Source of the DNA: Candidatus Gastranaerophilales bacterium
GTDB lineage: Bacteria; Cyanobacteriota; Vampirovibrionia; Gastranaerophilales; Gastranaerophilaceae
NCBI GenBank assembly: GCA_947594025.1
Contig: CANQDZ010000015.1
Location: 1 to 32,999 of the forward strand
Direction: 5' to 3'
Length of the DNA stretch: 32,999 bases
How positions within the stretch are numbered: the first letter of the stretch is position 1; each line of letters starts with the position of its first letter. The translations under genes were made by a program, and so were the position numbers. This document shows, piece by piece, positions 17,757 through 25,283 of the stretch. The notes under the pieces are model-generated. The model was given only the letters and a program-made list of their open reading frames with translations, did not search any database and was not told the origin of the DNA.

Positions 17757-19439
17757 CTACTCAGCATCAATCCATTTCTTTAGATTGTCTGCAATATCTT
17801 CATCATCTATGTCGTTCATATCAACATTTAATTCTGATATAACGTCATTTATATTTAATTCGTTTTGGATATTTATAGTATTTCTTGCTTGCTGGGTTTG
17901 AAGTGCCTGAATATTTTGTTGTTCAACAAGAGTTTTAGCTAAATCCTGTTGATTTTGCATTAATTCGCTTGCTCTGTGTGTAACATTTTCAAGCTGCTGC
18001 TGCTGTTTTTGTGACAATTCTCTTAAAAGTTCAAGTTCTTCAACCTGTTTTTCTGATTCTTTTCTTACTCTTGATGTTATATGTTTCAAACCGAGCGCTA
18101 AGCCTAAGAATAACGCGCCGCCCACAATCCACCAAGGGTTTCCGCTTTCTTCGGGTCTTGGAAGGTCATTTTCTTTATCAGGCGCCAAAATTGCATCATT
18201 TGAATCAATAAATGCAAGCGATACGTTTTCGATTTTTACTTTTGGGCTTGCACTTCTTGCGATAAGCTCTTTGAGCTCAGTAATGCTCATGGAAATCGGA
18301 ACGGCAGATTGTTCCATTGAAACGGCGATTGAAATTTCTTCAATAACGCCTTTATTCATATATTCGTTTACTTGGGTCTTGGAAACACCATACTGCGTTT
18401 CGTTTGCTGACCTTGAATAGTTTCTGTCTTGTGACGCAGAGGATGAACCTCCGCCAATTCCGTAAGGAAGATAGGTGCTCACTGCATTTGTTGCAGAGTT
18501 TACATCTGATGAATTATCACCCAATCTTTCGGAAAATTCTTGCTCCGATACTGCGGTTTTTGAACTCGGGTCATATATAATGCTTGATTTTTCAACAGGT
18601 GATTGAGTTAAGAATGTTGAAACCGTTACAACATAATTTCCTTTACCTAAAAGTCTGTCGAGTTGTTGAGAAACTTTAGCTTGCATATATCTGTCATTTT
18701 CTTCAATTTTTGCAAGCGCGTCATCTGATGAATCAGAGATACTGTTATATACATTACCGTTTGTATCCGTAACTGAAATATTTTCTACATGGAGGTCTTG
18801 CACTGCGCCTAAAAGCAAGTTTTGAATTGCTTTTACCTTCATACTGTCCAATTTTTCACCGCTTGGAATTGTAACCTGAACCGTTGCGGTAATAGGTTTT
18901 TTATCAGCTTTAAAAAATGTCTGTTCCGGAATTGAAACAAAAACTTGTGCGTTTTCAATCGGGGGGATTTTTCTGATTAATCTTGAAAGTTCACCGTTGA
19001 TAGCACGAACAAGTCTGATTTTTTTATCTTCCTTGGTAGATGTAAAATCACCTTTGTCAAAAATTTCAAGTCCGACATGTTGATCGACAAGTCCGCTTTT
19101 AACAATTGCCAAAAGAGCCATGTCCCTGTCTTTCATTTTATTTTTTTTCTTCTTTAGAACAAGAACTGATTTATTACCGTCAAGTTCTCTTTCAACCTCT
19201 ATACCTTGACGGGCAAGAAGGGCTTGAACTTCAAGAGCTGTTCCTATATTATCGGTAGAAAACAGTTTAACATCTTCTTTGAGTGCTTCCTCATTTTGAG
19301 CTTTTACTCCGCCGTTAACGGATGTTGATGCTGCAATACCCACAACAATAAATAAGGCAAGAACGACAAATGCGGCTATAACCCCGTATAGCATCATTTT
19401 ATTTTCTTGCAGTCTGCTGAGTATTGCCTTGAAATCCAT
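17757..19439 (-). CDS. fliF: Flagellar MS-ring protein FliF
   Basis: FliF builds the MS ring in the inner membrane, the base on which rod, export gate and switch assemble. The 560 residues have an N-terminal transmembrane helix (about 17-38) and a periplasmic YscJ/FliF region (about 45-225, including the segment IRLVRAINGELSRLIRKI). A second ring-building region contains a flexible Ser/Gly/Asn-rich insertion (about 305-350). A second transmembrane helix follows at about 435-452, and then a Gln-rich coiled-coil tail. The end, IADNLKKWIDAE, keeps the hydrophobic-Trp-hydrophobic pattern by which FliF tails bind the FliG N-domain. This implies that a FliG-like partner exists, although none is recognisable next door. 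GAGG about 12 nt before the ATG and an upstream promoter suggest a new transcription start here. Confidence 0.93.
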   Translation of the reverse strand: MDFKAILSRLQENKMMLYGVIAAFVVLALFIVVGIAASTSVNGGVKAQNEEALKEDVKLFSTDNIGTALEVQALLARQGIEVERELDGNKSVLVLKKKKNKMKDRDMALLAIVKSGLVDQHVGLEIFDKGDFTSTKEDKKIRLVRAINGELSRLIRKIPPIENAQVFVSIPEQTFFKADKKPITATVQVTIPSGEKLDSMKVKAIQNLLLGAVQDLHVENISVTDTNGNVYNSISDSSDDALAKIEENDRYMQAKVSQQLDRLLGKGNYVVTVSTFLTQSPVEKSSIIYDPSSKTAVSEQEFSERLGDNSSDVNSATNAVSTYLPYGIGGGSSSASQDRNYSRSANETQYGVSKTQVNEYMNKGVIEEISIAVSMEQSAVPISMSITELKELIARSASPKVKIENVSLAFIDSNDAILAPDKENDLPRPEESGNPWWIVGGALFLGLALGLKHITSRVRKESEKQVEELELLRELSQKQQQQLENVTHRASELMQNQQDLAKTLVEQQNIQALQTQQARNTINIQNELNINDVISELNVDMNDIDDEDIADNLKKWIDAE

Positions 19440-19469
19440 TTTTTAAAACTTTCCTCACCCTATTGTTAT

Positions 19470-19498
19470 ATTATACTATGTTTTTTCAGATAAGTTAA
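19470..19498 (-). promoter_or_regulatory. Sigma70-type promoter for fliF
   Basis: In the 62-bp gap after fliE, TTAACT (19493-19498) and a perfect TATAAT (19470-19475) are 17 bp apart on the minus strand. Transcription would start about 24 nt ahead of the fliF ATG. This looks like a housekeeping promoter; I see no sigma28 or sigma54 pattern. Confidence 0.5.
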
Positions 19499-19501
19499 TA
19501 C

Positions 19502-19825
19502 CTATATTTGAATTTGTGATACTTTTTCATACGCTTGGATGACTTTTCCGACGATAGTTGTTGCAATGTTTACTTGAATATCTGCTTTTTGAATTGCGCT
19601 CATTACATCGTGAATATCTGCTTGTCCCATCATAGCGTCATTTAACACCTGATCGGGAGCATTTACCGTTTCATTTAAATTTTCAACAAGACCTGACAAA
19701 ACTGTTTTAAAATCGGCAGTTTCAGGTTGCTCTATACTTTTCATACGCATAGAAGGCGAATTTGTTGAAATTTTACTTGGCTCAATTCTTTCAAATAAAT
19801 TAATTTTTGGTGTTAAGTTTGACAT
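19502..19825 (-). CDS. fliE: Flagellar hook-basal body protein FliE
   Basis: FliE is the first axial protein exported by the flagellar apparatus and links the MS ring and export gate to the proximal rod. The 107-residue length is typical. It has a disordered N-terminus and then ADFKTVLSGLVENLNETVNA (about 37-56), the conserved phenylalanine-led helix. Next come DxMMGQADIHDVMSAIQKAD (about 63-82) and the C-terminal helix VNIATTIVGKVIQAYEKVSQIQI, which are standard family features. No Sec signal is present, as expected for a protein using type III export. It follows the lytic transglycosylase gene by about 13 bp and precedes fliF. Confidence 0.92.
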   Translation of the reverse strand: MSNLTPKINLFERIEPSKISTNSPSMRMKSIEQPETADFKTVLSGLVENLNETVNAPDQVLNDAMMGQADIHDVMSAIQKADIQVNIATTIVGKVIQAYEKVSQIQI

Positions 19826-19838
19826 AATCTACCTCTCT

Positions 19839-20489
19839 TTACAGATAATTATTCAACACTGACATTACATAATTTTGTGTTTCTTTATAAGGGGGAACCC
19901 CGTTATATTTTTTAACTGCGTTTGGTCCCGCATTATATGCAGCAAGAGCCAAAACCTTGTTGCCGTTGAATTTTTCAAGCATAGATTTCAGATATCTTAC
20001 TCCGCCGTCAACATTTTGCGCGGGGTTTAAGCTGTCTTTTACGCCTAAACTTTTTGCAGTTGCGGGCATTAACTGCATAAGCCCCTGAGCACCTGCTTTT
20101 GATTGTGCTTTGGGATTAAAACCTGATTCTTGTTTTATAACCGCTTTAACAAGTTTTTCGTCGACTCCGTATTTTTTTGATGTTTGTTCAATAAGGTCAA
20201 TAATCTGTTCTTTTGTATAGGAAAGGTTATTAACGGCATTGTTTGATACATTTGTAAGCGAGCCGAATTTTATATTGCTGATTGGAGGTGTATCAATATC
20301 AAAAACGCTTCCGTCCTCAAGTGTTGCCTGAAGAACATCTTTAAAAGGCTGCGCCTTAACCTCTTTTGAAACGGAAATTTCTTGAGGTCGGGATAAATTA
20401 TTCACGTAGCCTTCAAGCTGCGCAATCCTTTTTCTCATTTGCGCTTCGCCTGATGTATTTATATAATTTTGTATGGTTGGGCTAAACAC
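19839..20489 (-). CDS. Lytic transglycosylase, probably flagellum-associated
   Basis: This is a GH23/Slt-type soluble lytic transglycosylase that cleaves peptidoglycan glycan strands. In the 216-residue product the catalytic Glu121 lies in [18 protein letters not shown] follows at 136-145 and AYNAGPNAV at 184-192, the three signatures of the fold. I start it at the GTG at 20489 because GGAGG lies 7 nt upstream; the frame is also open from a GTG at 20510, which lacks such a site. There is no Sec signal peptide or membrane helix. Next to fliE, a product without a signal is likely exported by the flagellar apparatus to open the wall for the rod, the role of FlgJ or SltF elsewhere. The N-terminal [13 protein letters not shown] resembles the FKTVL segment of FliE. 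Confidence 0.85.
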   Translation of the reverse strand: MFSPTIQNYINTSGEAQMRKRIAQLEGYVNNLSRPQEISVSKEVKAQPFKDVLQATLEDGSVFDIDTPPISNIKFGSLTNVSNNAVNNLSYTKEQIIDLIEQTSKKYGVDEKLVKAVIKQESGFNPKAQSKAGAQGLMQLMPATAKSLGVKDSLNPAQNVDGGVRYLKSMLEKFNGNKVLALAAYNAGPNAVKKYNGVPPYKETQNYVMSVLNNYL

Positions 20490-20542
20490 CAATAAACCTC
20501 CGCTCTCCACTATCAGTTTACGGGAAAAATTCAGATTTTTTT

Positions 20543-20573
20543 ATACATACTTAAAAAAATCCTACGTATGTAT
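20543..20573. promoter_or_regulatory. Inverted repeat upstream of the transglycosylase gene
   Basis: ATACATAC and GTATGTAT form a perfect 8-bp inverted repeat around a 15-base AT-rich centre. It lies in the roughly 120-bp gap between the BioY-like gene and the transglycosylase/fliE genes. It could be an operator or a weak hairpin ending the speD-rimI-bioY transcript. It lacks a good U-tract and a GC-rich stem, so neither reading is firm. Confidence 0.3.
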
Positions 20574-20612
20574 TAGAGTCACAACCGTTATTTAATGATT
20601 TTTAATACAAAG

Positions 20613-21308
20613 TCATGAGTTTTCTTGTAAATTCTTATTTTTAATTTTTCTTTTAAAAGGGCTTTTTATGGCAACCCATAAAATATTTTTAATGGGATTT
20701 GCCGTATATATTGCAAATATTGAAAATAATAAGTCGTATAATAATTTTGTTTTGCTCGGAAAAACAGCTTCCGCAACAAAGAGTCTTATGCTGATTATGT
20801 GAAGCAAAAATAATGCAAAAGAATATAAAAACCCTGTAATATAGATGGAAAATACCCCGCCGAGAGCAGACAACAAGTTTTGATACCACTTATCTTCAAA
20901 TTTTTTTCTAAGAAAGCCGACAACAAGAGCGCATGGAATAAACCCCAGAAGATAACCAAACGCACAATATTTTAAGTACCCGATACCACCGCCGTAGGCA
21001 AATATTCTCCAGCCAAAAAGCCCGAGTATTAAATATAAAACCATGGCAAAAACGGAATACCTGACGCCCAAAAGTACAACAACAAAAATAAATACCGGAA
21101 TTTGCGCCACATAGATAAACTTACTTACAAGGAAACCTGAACCGTCCGCAGCAGGAAATACCCTTATAAGGTCAATTTCCGTAAACGTTGATAAAATCAT
21201 CATTAAAAAACAAAATGCAAGAACAACAATCGCACCAAAAGTTAGGGGGGTCTTTTCCCCTTGATATTTAAATTCATCTATTTCGGCTTGCAGTCTTTTG
21301 TGTCCCAT
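20613..21308 (-). CDS. bioY: BioY-like biotin transporter membrane component
   Basis: BioY is the substrate-binding membrane (S) component of energy-coupling-factor biotin uptake. The 231-residue protein has about six hydrophobic segments. The stretch at about 67-130 follows the BioY pattern closely: QIPVFIFVVVLLGVRYS in place of VPxTLQxxxxLLAGxxLG, then LYLILGLFGWRIFAYGGGIGYL (the LYLxxGxxGxPVFxGGxxG motif) and FGYLLGFIPCALVVG (GGYLxGF). The start overlaps the rimI stop by one base. The protein is longer than most BioY proteins and ends in a Lys-rich tail. No ECF ATPase or BioN gene is nearby, so it would work alone or with subunits encoded elsewhere. A related S component for another vitamin is possible. 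Confidence 0.65.
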   Translation of the reverse strand: MGHKRLQAEIDEFKYQGEKTPLTFGAIVVLAFCFLMMILSTFTEIDLIRVFPAADGSGFLVSKFIYVAQIPVFIFVVVLLGVRYSVFAMVLYLILGLFGWRIFAYGGGIGYLKYCAFGYLLGFIPCALVVGFLRKKFEDKWYQNLLSALGGVFSIYITGFLYSFALFLLHIISIRLFVAEAVFPSKTKLLYDLLFSIFAIYTANPIKNILWVAIKSPFKRKIKNKNLQENS

Positions 21309-21814
21309 TATTTTGAAAAAATCTCATCCTTAATATTTTTGTATAGTTTTTTGTAGTCGTTTTTTAGTATATTCGTCGTCCACATAATAATAGCATCTTC
21401 GCCGTTATCTTGATAGTATTTTTTTCTTACTCCCAAGGAATTAAACCCGAATTTTTCATACAATTTAATTGCAGGTGTATTTGAGGGTCTCACCTCAAGA
21501 GTTAAATATTTTATTTGACAATCGGCGCATTCTTCAATCTGTGCAATCATAAGCGCCTGCGCTATATGCTGCCCCCTGCATTCGGGATGTACGGCAAGAG
21601 TTGTAATGTGCGCCTCATCCACTATTTTCCACACACCCATATAACCTACGCATTTGTTATCTTTAATTGCAACAACATAATGAGATGCCGGATTTATTAT
21701 TTCACTTTCAAAAGAGTCCCTCGACCAATGATGAGCTCCGTAAGACAGCACTTCAATTTCTTCAATATCGTCAAGATATTTTTCGCTTATAACTTCAATA
21801 GAAAAATCATTCAT
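21308..21814 (-). CDS. rimI: Ribosomal protein S18-alanine N-acetyltransferase (RimI-like)
   Basis: This is a GNAT-fold acetyltransferase; RimI acetylates the N-terminal alanine of ribosomal protein bS18. It has the RimI ordering: EVLSYGAHHWSRDSFESEI near the N-terminus, then VGYMGVWKIVDEAHITTLAV, and the acetyl-CoA loop HPECRGQHIAQALM. LEVRPSNTPAIKLYEKFGF and KYYQDNGEDAIIM follow. I place the start at the ATG at 21814, giving 168 residues. A TTG at 21832 would add six residues and overlap the speD stop by four bases, and neither start has a convincing Shine-Dalgarno. The C-terminal tail of about 20 Lys-rich residues is longer than usual. Other peptide-acetylating GNATs cannot be excluded from sequence alone. 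Confidence 0.8.
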   Translation of the reverse strand: MNDFSIEVISEKYLDDIEEIEVLSYGAHHWSRDSFESEIINPASHYVVAIKDNKCVGYMGVWKIVDEAHITTLAVHPECRGQHIAQALMIAQIEECADCQIKYLTLEVRPSNTPAIKLYEKFGFNSLGVRKKYYQDNGEDAIIMWTTNILKNDYKKLYKNIKDEIFSK

Positions 21815-21828
21815 AAAGCTATTATATA

Positions 21829-22275
21829 TCAATATTGTGCTTTAACGCAAAAAGGTGCATGTTTAACATTAAGATTTTTATTATCCAAAATACCTCTGTT
21901 TAATTGCGAGTATGATGTATCCTTTGCTCCAAACACCTTTTTAAGATATTCATAAGCAATTTTAGGGTCGCATTTTTCTCCGCAAGTAAACAAGTCAACT
22001 GCCGCATAACCAAGCTCGGGCCATGTATGAATTGCAAGATGGCTTTCAGAGATAATAATTACACCTGAAATTCCGTAAGGTGAAAACATATGAAAACATT
22101 TTTGAACAACGGTTGCACCACACTCAAGGGCTGCTTCAACCATATATTCTTCTACTAATTTGGGGTTGTTTAAAATATTTGAATCGCATTCAAAAAATTC
22201 TGCTAGTATGTGTCTGCCAAGATATTTTGAGTCTTGTTTTTGTTCTTTAATATCGATAGGTACGCTTACTGCCAA
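21829..22275 (-). CDS. speD: S-adenosylmethionine decarboxylase proenzyme
   Basis: The enzyme decarboxylates S-adenosylmethionine to provide the aminopropyl group for spermidine. It is the short prokaryotic form that processes itself at Glu77-Ser78, inside ISESHLAIHTWPE, to create the pyruvoyl group. His83 and Cys98 have the same spacing from Ser78 (5 and 20 residues) as the catalytic His68 and Cys83 from Ser63 in the Thermotoga enzyme. The product is 148 residues, with an extra charged N-terminus of about 16 residues before the usual YLGRHILAEF start. The start is a TTG at 22275, 8 nt after a strong AAGGAGG. An ATG at 22280 lies between them but is out of frame and stops after four codons. 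It heads a coupled speD-rimI-bioY operon. Confidence 0.93.
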   Translation of the reverse strand: MAVSVPIDIKEQKQDSKYLGRHILAEFFECDSNILNNPKLVEEYMVEAALECGATVVQKCFHMFSPYGISGVIIISESHLAIHTWPELGYAAVDLFTCGEKCDPKIAYEYLKKVFGAKDTSYSQLNRGILDNKNLNVKHAPFCVKAQY

Positions 22276-22310
22276 TTCATAGTCCTCCTTATGAGATTAC
22301 TTACATTTTC

Positions 22311-22316
22311 ATTATA
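22311..22316 (-). promoter_or_regulatory. Possible -10 box for speD
   Basis: A perfect TATAAT lies 35 nt before the speD start codon on the minus strand. The best upstream partner is TTGTTT at a 16-bp spacing, matching only half of the -35 consensus. The call rests mainly on position in the only sizeable gap before the operon. Confidence 0.3.
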
Positions 22317-22359
22317 ATATAATACAGGAAAAAAACAAACTACACAAAAAGTTGATATT

Positions 22360-22378
22360 TTGTAAATATTTTTTACAA
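22360..22378. promoter_or_regulatory. AT-rich palindrome upstream of speD
   Basis: TTGTAAA-TATTT-TTTACAA is a perfect 7-bp inverted repeat in the 165-bp gap between rpe and speD, about 45 bp upstream of the possible -10 box. Its symmetry and spacing suit a dimeric repressor or activator site. In such AT-rich DNA it could also arise by chance. Confidence 0.3.
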
Positions 22379-22390
22379 ATTTAATATTTC

Positions 22391-22413
22391 AAAAAGAGTT
22401 ATTCAATCTCTTT
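22391..22413 (-). terminator. Weak hairpin terminator after rpe
   Basis: Read on the minus strand, AAAGAG and CTCTTT form a 6-bp stem around a nine-base loop, followed by two further T's. It lies 33-55 bases past the rpe stop, at the end of the pyrH-rpe operon. The stem is short and AT-rich, so termination would be inefficient. Confidence 0.35.
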
Positions 22414-22445
22414 AAATTTTTAACATTGCCATATTTCGTTTTGCC

Positions 22446-23090
22446 TTAAAGGTTTTTTAGCTTTTTAATTGATTCCGTTATATTTTTGCTTTCAAAAATA
22501 TAATTTCCCGCAACAAGACAATTTGCGCCGTAATCCCTGCATATTCTGCCCGTTTCTTCGTTTATTCCGCCGTCAACCTGTATTATTAAATTGGGATATC
22601 TTGCCGCTTTTTCCGCTTTTAGCGCTTGAATTTTACTTGCCGCCATATGCATAAACCTTTGACCTGAAAACCCGGGTTCAACTGTCATAACCAGAATAAC
22701 ATCAACCAGAGTCAGAAAATTTATTATTTGCCTTACGTCCGTTCTCGGCTTAATTGCAAGACCCGACATTTTTTTATTATTCTTTATGTGCGCCAAAAGA
22801 TTTGGTATATTCGTTCTTGCTTCCGCATGAAATGTAATTATATCAGAACCCGCATTTATAAAATCGTCAACATATTTATCGGGATTATCAATCATTAAAT
22901 GTACGTCAAGCTTTGCGTTTGTTACTTTTCTTAAAGATTTAACAACGGGAGCACCGATTGTAATATTCGGAACAAAATGCCCATCCATGACATCCACATG
23001 AATCCATTCTGCGCCAAGGCTTGTAACCGTTTTTATATCTCGTTCGAGATTTGCAAAATCAGCAGATAAAATAGACGGAGATAGTATCAT
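22446..23090 (-). CDS. rpe: Ribulose-phosphate 3-epimerase
   Basis: Rpe interconverts ribulose-5-phosphate and xylulose-5-phosphate in the pentose phosphate pathway. The 214-residue protein is a complete TIM barrel. It starts SPSILSADFANL, followed by HVDVMDGHFVPN (metal-binding His31 and Asp33) and LDVHLMI (His64). MTVEPGFSGQ and VDGGI follow (Asp173, the second catalytic Asp), then CLVAGNYIF for phosphate binding. Its start overlaps the rnc stop by four bases, so it is translated as the last gene of the pyrH-frr-cdsA-rnc-rpe operon. A weak hairpin follows its stop. Confidence 0.96.
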   Translation of the reverse strand: MILSPSILSADFANLERDIKTVTSLGAEWIHVDVMDGHFVPNITIGAPVVKSLRKVTNAKLDVHLMIDNPDKYVDDFINAGSDIITFHAEARTNIPNLLAHIKNNKKMSGLAIKPRTDVRQIINFLTLVDVILVMTVEPGFSGQRFMHMAASKIQALKAEKAARYPNLIIQVDGGINEETGRICRDYGANCLVAGNYIFESKNITESIKKLKNL

Positions 23091-23794
23091 TTTTCCTCCT
23101 TTTTAATAAGCCCGAGTTCCGTTATTGCATTTTTTGCCGCATTTTTTTGAGCCTCTTTTTTAGAGCTTCCAAATCCCGCAGGATAAGTTTTATTGTTAAT
23201 TGAAACCTCTATTTTAAAAGTTTTTTCATGTTCAAGCCCCGTTTCTTCCACGAGATTGTATTTAGGAAGTTTGTGAAATTCGCCTTGGCTGTATTCCTGC
23301 AATATTGCCTTAGGGTTTAGATAATCAACTTCTTTTTCTATTTCTTCAATTTCCTCTTTAAAATTTTCAAAAATGAAGCTTGAAATAATGCCGATTGCTT
23401 TATCTTGTCCGTATTCAAGATAAATTGCACCCAAAAATGCTTCAAAGACGCACGCCATAATTGTATCCATAGAGCGCCCTTTTCTTTTTTCGGTTTTACC
23501 TAAAATAATATATCTGTCAAATTCCAATTTTTCCGCAAAAGTTGTAAGCGTCTTGTCGGATACAATTTCCGCTCTGATTGAAGTCAGTTTTCCCTCATTT
23601 TCATTTTTGTACTTATTGAAAAGATAATCACTTATTACAAGCTTTAAAACAGAATCTCCCAAGAATTCCAGTCTTTCGTAATTACCCTCGCCAAATGACG
23701 CATGAGTAAATGCCGTTTTCAGATTATCTGAATTCTTAAACGGAAGCTTAAGCCCTTCACAAAAACTCAAAAGATTTTTGCTACATCCACACAC
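23087..23794 (-). CDS. rnc: Ribonuclease III
   Basis: RNase III cuts double-stranded RNA, including rRNA precursors. The 235 residues comprise an endonuclease domain with the signature ERLEFLGDS (Glu40, Glu43, Asp47) and MACVFEAFLGAIYLE, followed by a C-terminal double-stranded RNA-binding domain from about 160 (PKAILQEYSQ to AAKNAI). Glu118 matches E. coli Glu117. The residue three places before it, normally the metal-ligand Asp (E. coli Asp114), is Cys115 here, encoded TGC. The start is a GTG with AAAGGTG 6 nt upstream, lying 14 bases inside the cdsA 3' end. Its stop overlaps the rpe start. Confidence 0.95.
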   Translation of the reverse strand: MCGCSKNLLSFCEGLKLPFKNSDNLKTAFTHASFGEGNYERLEFLGDSVLKLVISDYLFNKYKNENEGKLTSIRAEIVSDKTLTTFAEKLEFDRYIILGKTEKRKGRSMDTIMACVFEAFLGAIYLEYGQDKAIGIISSFIFENFKEEIEEIEKEVDYLNPKAILQEYSQGEFHKLPKYNLVEETGLEHEKTFKIEVSINNKTYPAGFGSSKKEAQKNAAKNAITELGLIKKEEK

Positions 23795-24695
23795 TTATCA
23801 CACCTTTTATATATTCAAAAAAATCAAAGAATAAGTTATTTCCGTGCGTAAAGTATAAAATGTAATAATATGCCACGGGAAGTGCAAAAATATAGCCGTC
23901 AATTCTATCTAAAAATCCTCCATGTCCCGGAAGCATATCGCTTGAATCTTTAACGCCTGCATCTCTTTTAATTAAAGACTCCGATAAATCGCCCAATTGA
24001 GCGGAAACGGTAACCGCAAGACCTAAAATAGCGCTTTGAAGGAGGGTAAGCTCTGTATACAAAGTGCCTGTTAGAGAAACAAGTATGGCGCAGATGCCGC
24101 CGCCAATTGCGCCTTCAACGGTCTTTTTGGGGCTGATAACTTCCGCAAGTTTGTGTTTTCCATGTCTTGAGCCAAAGAAATATGCCCCGATATCAGTTAC
24201 AACAACTGCCAAAAACACAACGGTTGCAAGATATAAGCCTTCATTGGTTTGAACTTTAAAGAAATTTATTTCACCTGAACCATATTGTCTTAAAAGCAAT
24301 ATATGACAAGGAAGCCAGCTTCCGTACATAAAGCCGAGTGTTGTTGTTGCAACATTTGCAATGTACGGTTGTCTTCCCTTAAACAATACAACCAAAAATG
24401 AGGCAATTATGGAAAGCGTAACCGCAAGAGACAAAAAATCAAAACCGCCCAAAAAAACCAAAAGGGCATAGCATATATTTGCCGTGTGCATTAAAGATAA
24501 GCTTGGATAAAATCCTTTGTTATTGAGTATTTGACGATATTCCTTTGTGACAAAATAGGTTACAACCAATAACAGCAAAAGAAGATACACTCCGCCCGAT
24601 AAAAATCCCGCAAGGGCAACAAGACCGGCTATCCAGCCCGTTATGTATCTTTTTATGCTTGTTTGTTTTGTTTCTTTGTTTTCTTCTAAGCCCAT
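23781..24695 (-). CDS. cdsA: Phosphatidate cytidylyltransferase
   Basis: CdsA makes CDP-diacylglycerol from phosphatidic acid and CTP, the branch point for bacterial phospholipids. The 304-residue membrane protein has about eight hydrophobic helices. The family signature sits near the C-terminus: SLIKRDAGVKDSSDMLPGHG followed by GFLDRID. The preceding TDIGAYFFGSRHGKHKLAEVISPKKT stretch is also conserved. It starts 16 bp after frr and ends inside the rnc start. The pyrH-frr-cdsA order is common across bacteria, which supports the operon reading. Confidence 0.95.
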   Translation of the reverse strand: MGLEENKETKQTSIKRYITGWIAGLVALAGFLSGGVYLLLLLLVVTYFVTKEYRQILNNKGFYPSLSLMHTANICYALLVFLGGFDFLSLAVTLSIIASFLVVLFKGRQPYIANVATTTLGFMYGSWLPCHILLLRQYGSGEINFFKVQTNEGLYLATVVFLAVVVTDIGAYFFGSRHGKHKLAEVISPKKTVEGAIGGGICAILVSLTGTLYTELTLLQSAILGLAVTVSAQLGDLSESLIKRDAGVKDSSDMLPGHGGFLDRIDGYIFALPVAYYYILYFTHGNNLFFDFFEYIKGVISVWM

Positions 24696-24711
24696 ATGTC
24701 CTTTAGCCCTG

Positions 24712-25272
24712 CTATACGGTCATTACTTCTTTTTCTTTAGCCGTAACCGTTTCATCAACTTCTTTAATGAAGCCGTCGGTTATTTTTTGCACCTTATCCT
24801 GAGCATCTTTCACCGCATCTTCAGGCATATTTTCAGATTTTTCAAGCTTTTTAACGTCCTCTGTCATATCGCGTCTTACATTTCTGATTGCAACTTTTGC
24901 ATTTTCGCCGATAGCTTTAACTTCTTTTGCAAGTTCTTTTCTTCTGTCTTCGGTCAAAGGCGGAAATACAAGTCTTAAAACCGTGCCGTCTGAGTTTGGA
25001 GCAATACCTAGTTCTGCTTTTACAATAGCTTTTTCTATTTCTTTTATAATTGAGCGGTCAAAAGGGGCAATAACAAGCGTTGTACCTTCTTGCACGCTTA
25101 CTTGAGCAATTTGTCTTAAAGGAGTGGGAGCACCATAATAATCCACAACAACCTTTTCTAAAATAAGAGGGTTTGCTCTGCCGGTTCTAATTGTTGCCAA
25201 ATCTTTTTTTAATTGGTTAATGGCTTTTTCCATTTTTTCTTTACCTGATGCGTAAATACTGTCAACAGTCAT
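24712..25272 (-). CDS. frr: Ribosome recycling factor
   Basis: RRF, with EF-G, splits post-termination ribosomes. The 186-residue protein has the usual length and the two-domain pattern: helix KEKMEKAINQLKKDLATIRTGRANP, then a beta domain (VVDYYGAPTPLRQIAQVSVQEG, IAPFDRS). The return helices carry FPPLTEDRRKELAKEVK and VAIRNVRRDMTEDVKK. It lies 11 bp downstream of pyrH and 16 bp upstream of cdsA, the classical neighbourhood for this gene. Confidence 0.97.
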   Translation of the reverse strand: MTVDSIYASGKEKMEKAINQLKKDLATIRTGRANPLILEKVVVDYYGAPTPLRQIAQVSVQEGTTLVIAPFDRSIIKEIEKAIVKAELGIAPNSDGTVLRLVFPPLTEDRRKELAKEVKAIGENAKVAIRNVRRDMTEDVKKLEKSENMPEDAVKDAQDKVQKITDGFIKEVDETVTAKEKEVMTV

Positions 25273-25283
25273 TTTATTCTCCT

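Noticed and set aside
13994-19439. Injectisome (type III secretion, SctV/SctJ) rather than flagellum
   Set aside because: fliE is present, FliF has the long two-helix flagellar form with a FliG-binding tail, and no needle, secretin or effector genes are seen.
20490-20510. Transglycosylase start at the GTG at 20510
   Set aside because: It would place the strong GGAGG inside the coding region. The GTG at 20489 has that site at 7 nt.
21515-21955. 146-codon plus-strand frame across rimI and speD
   Set aside because: It runs antisense to two clearly homologous genes, has no ribosome binding site, and has a Cys/Phe/Asn-rich composition typical of shadow frames.
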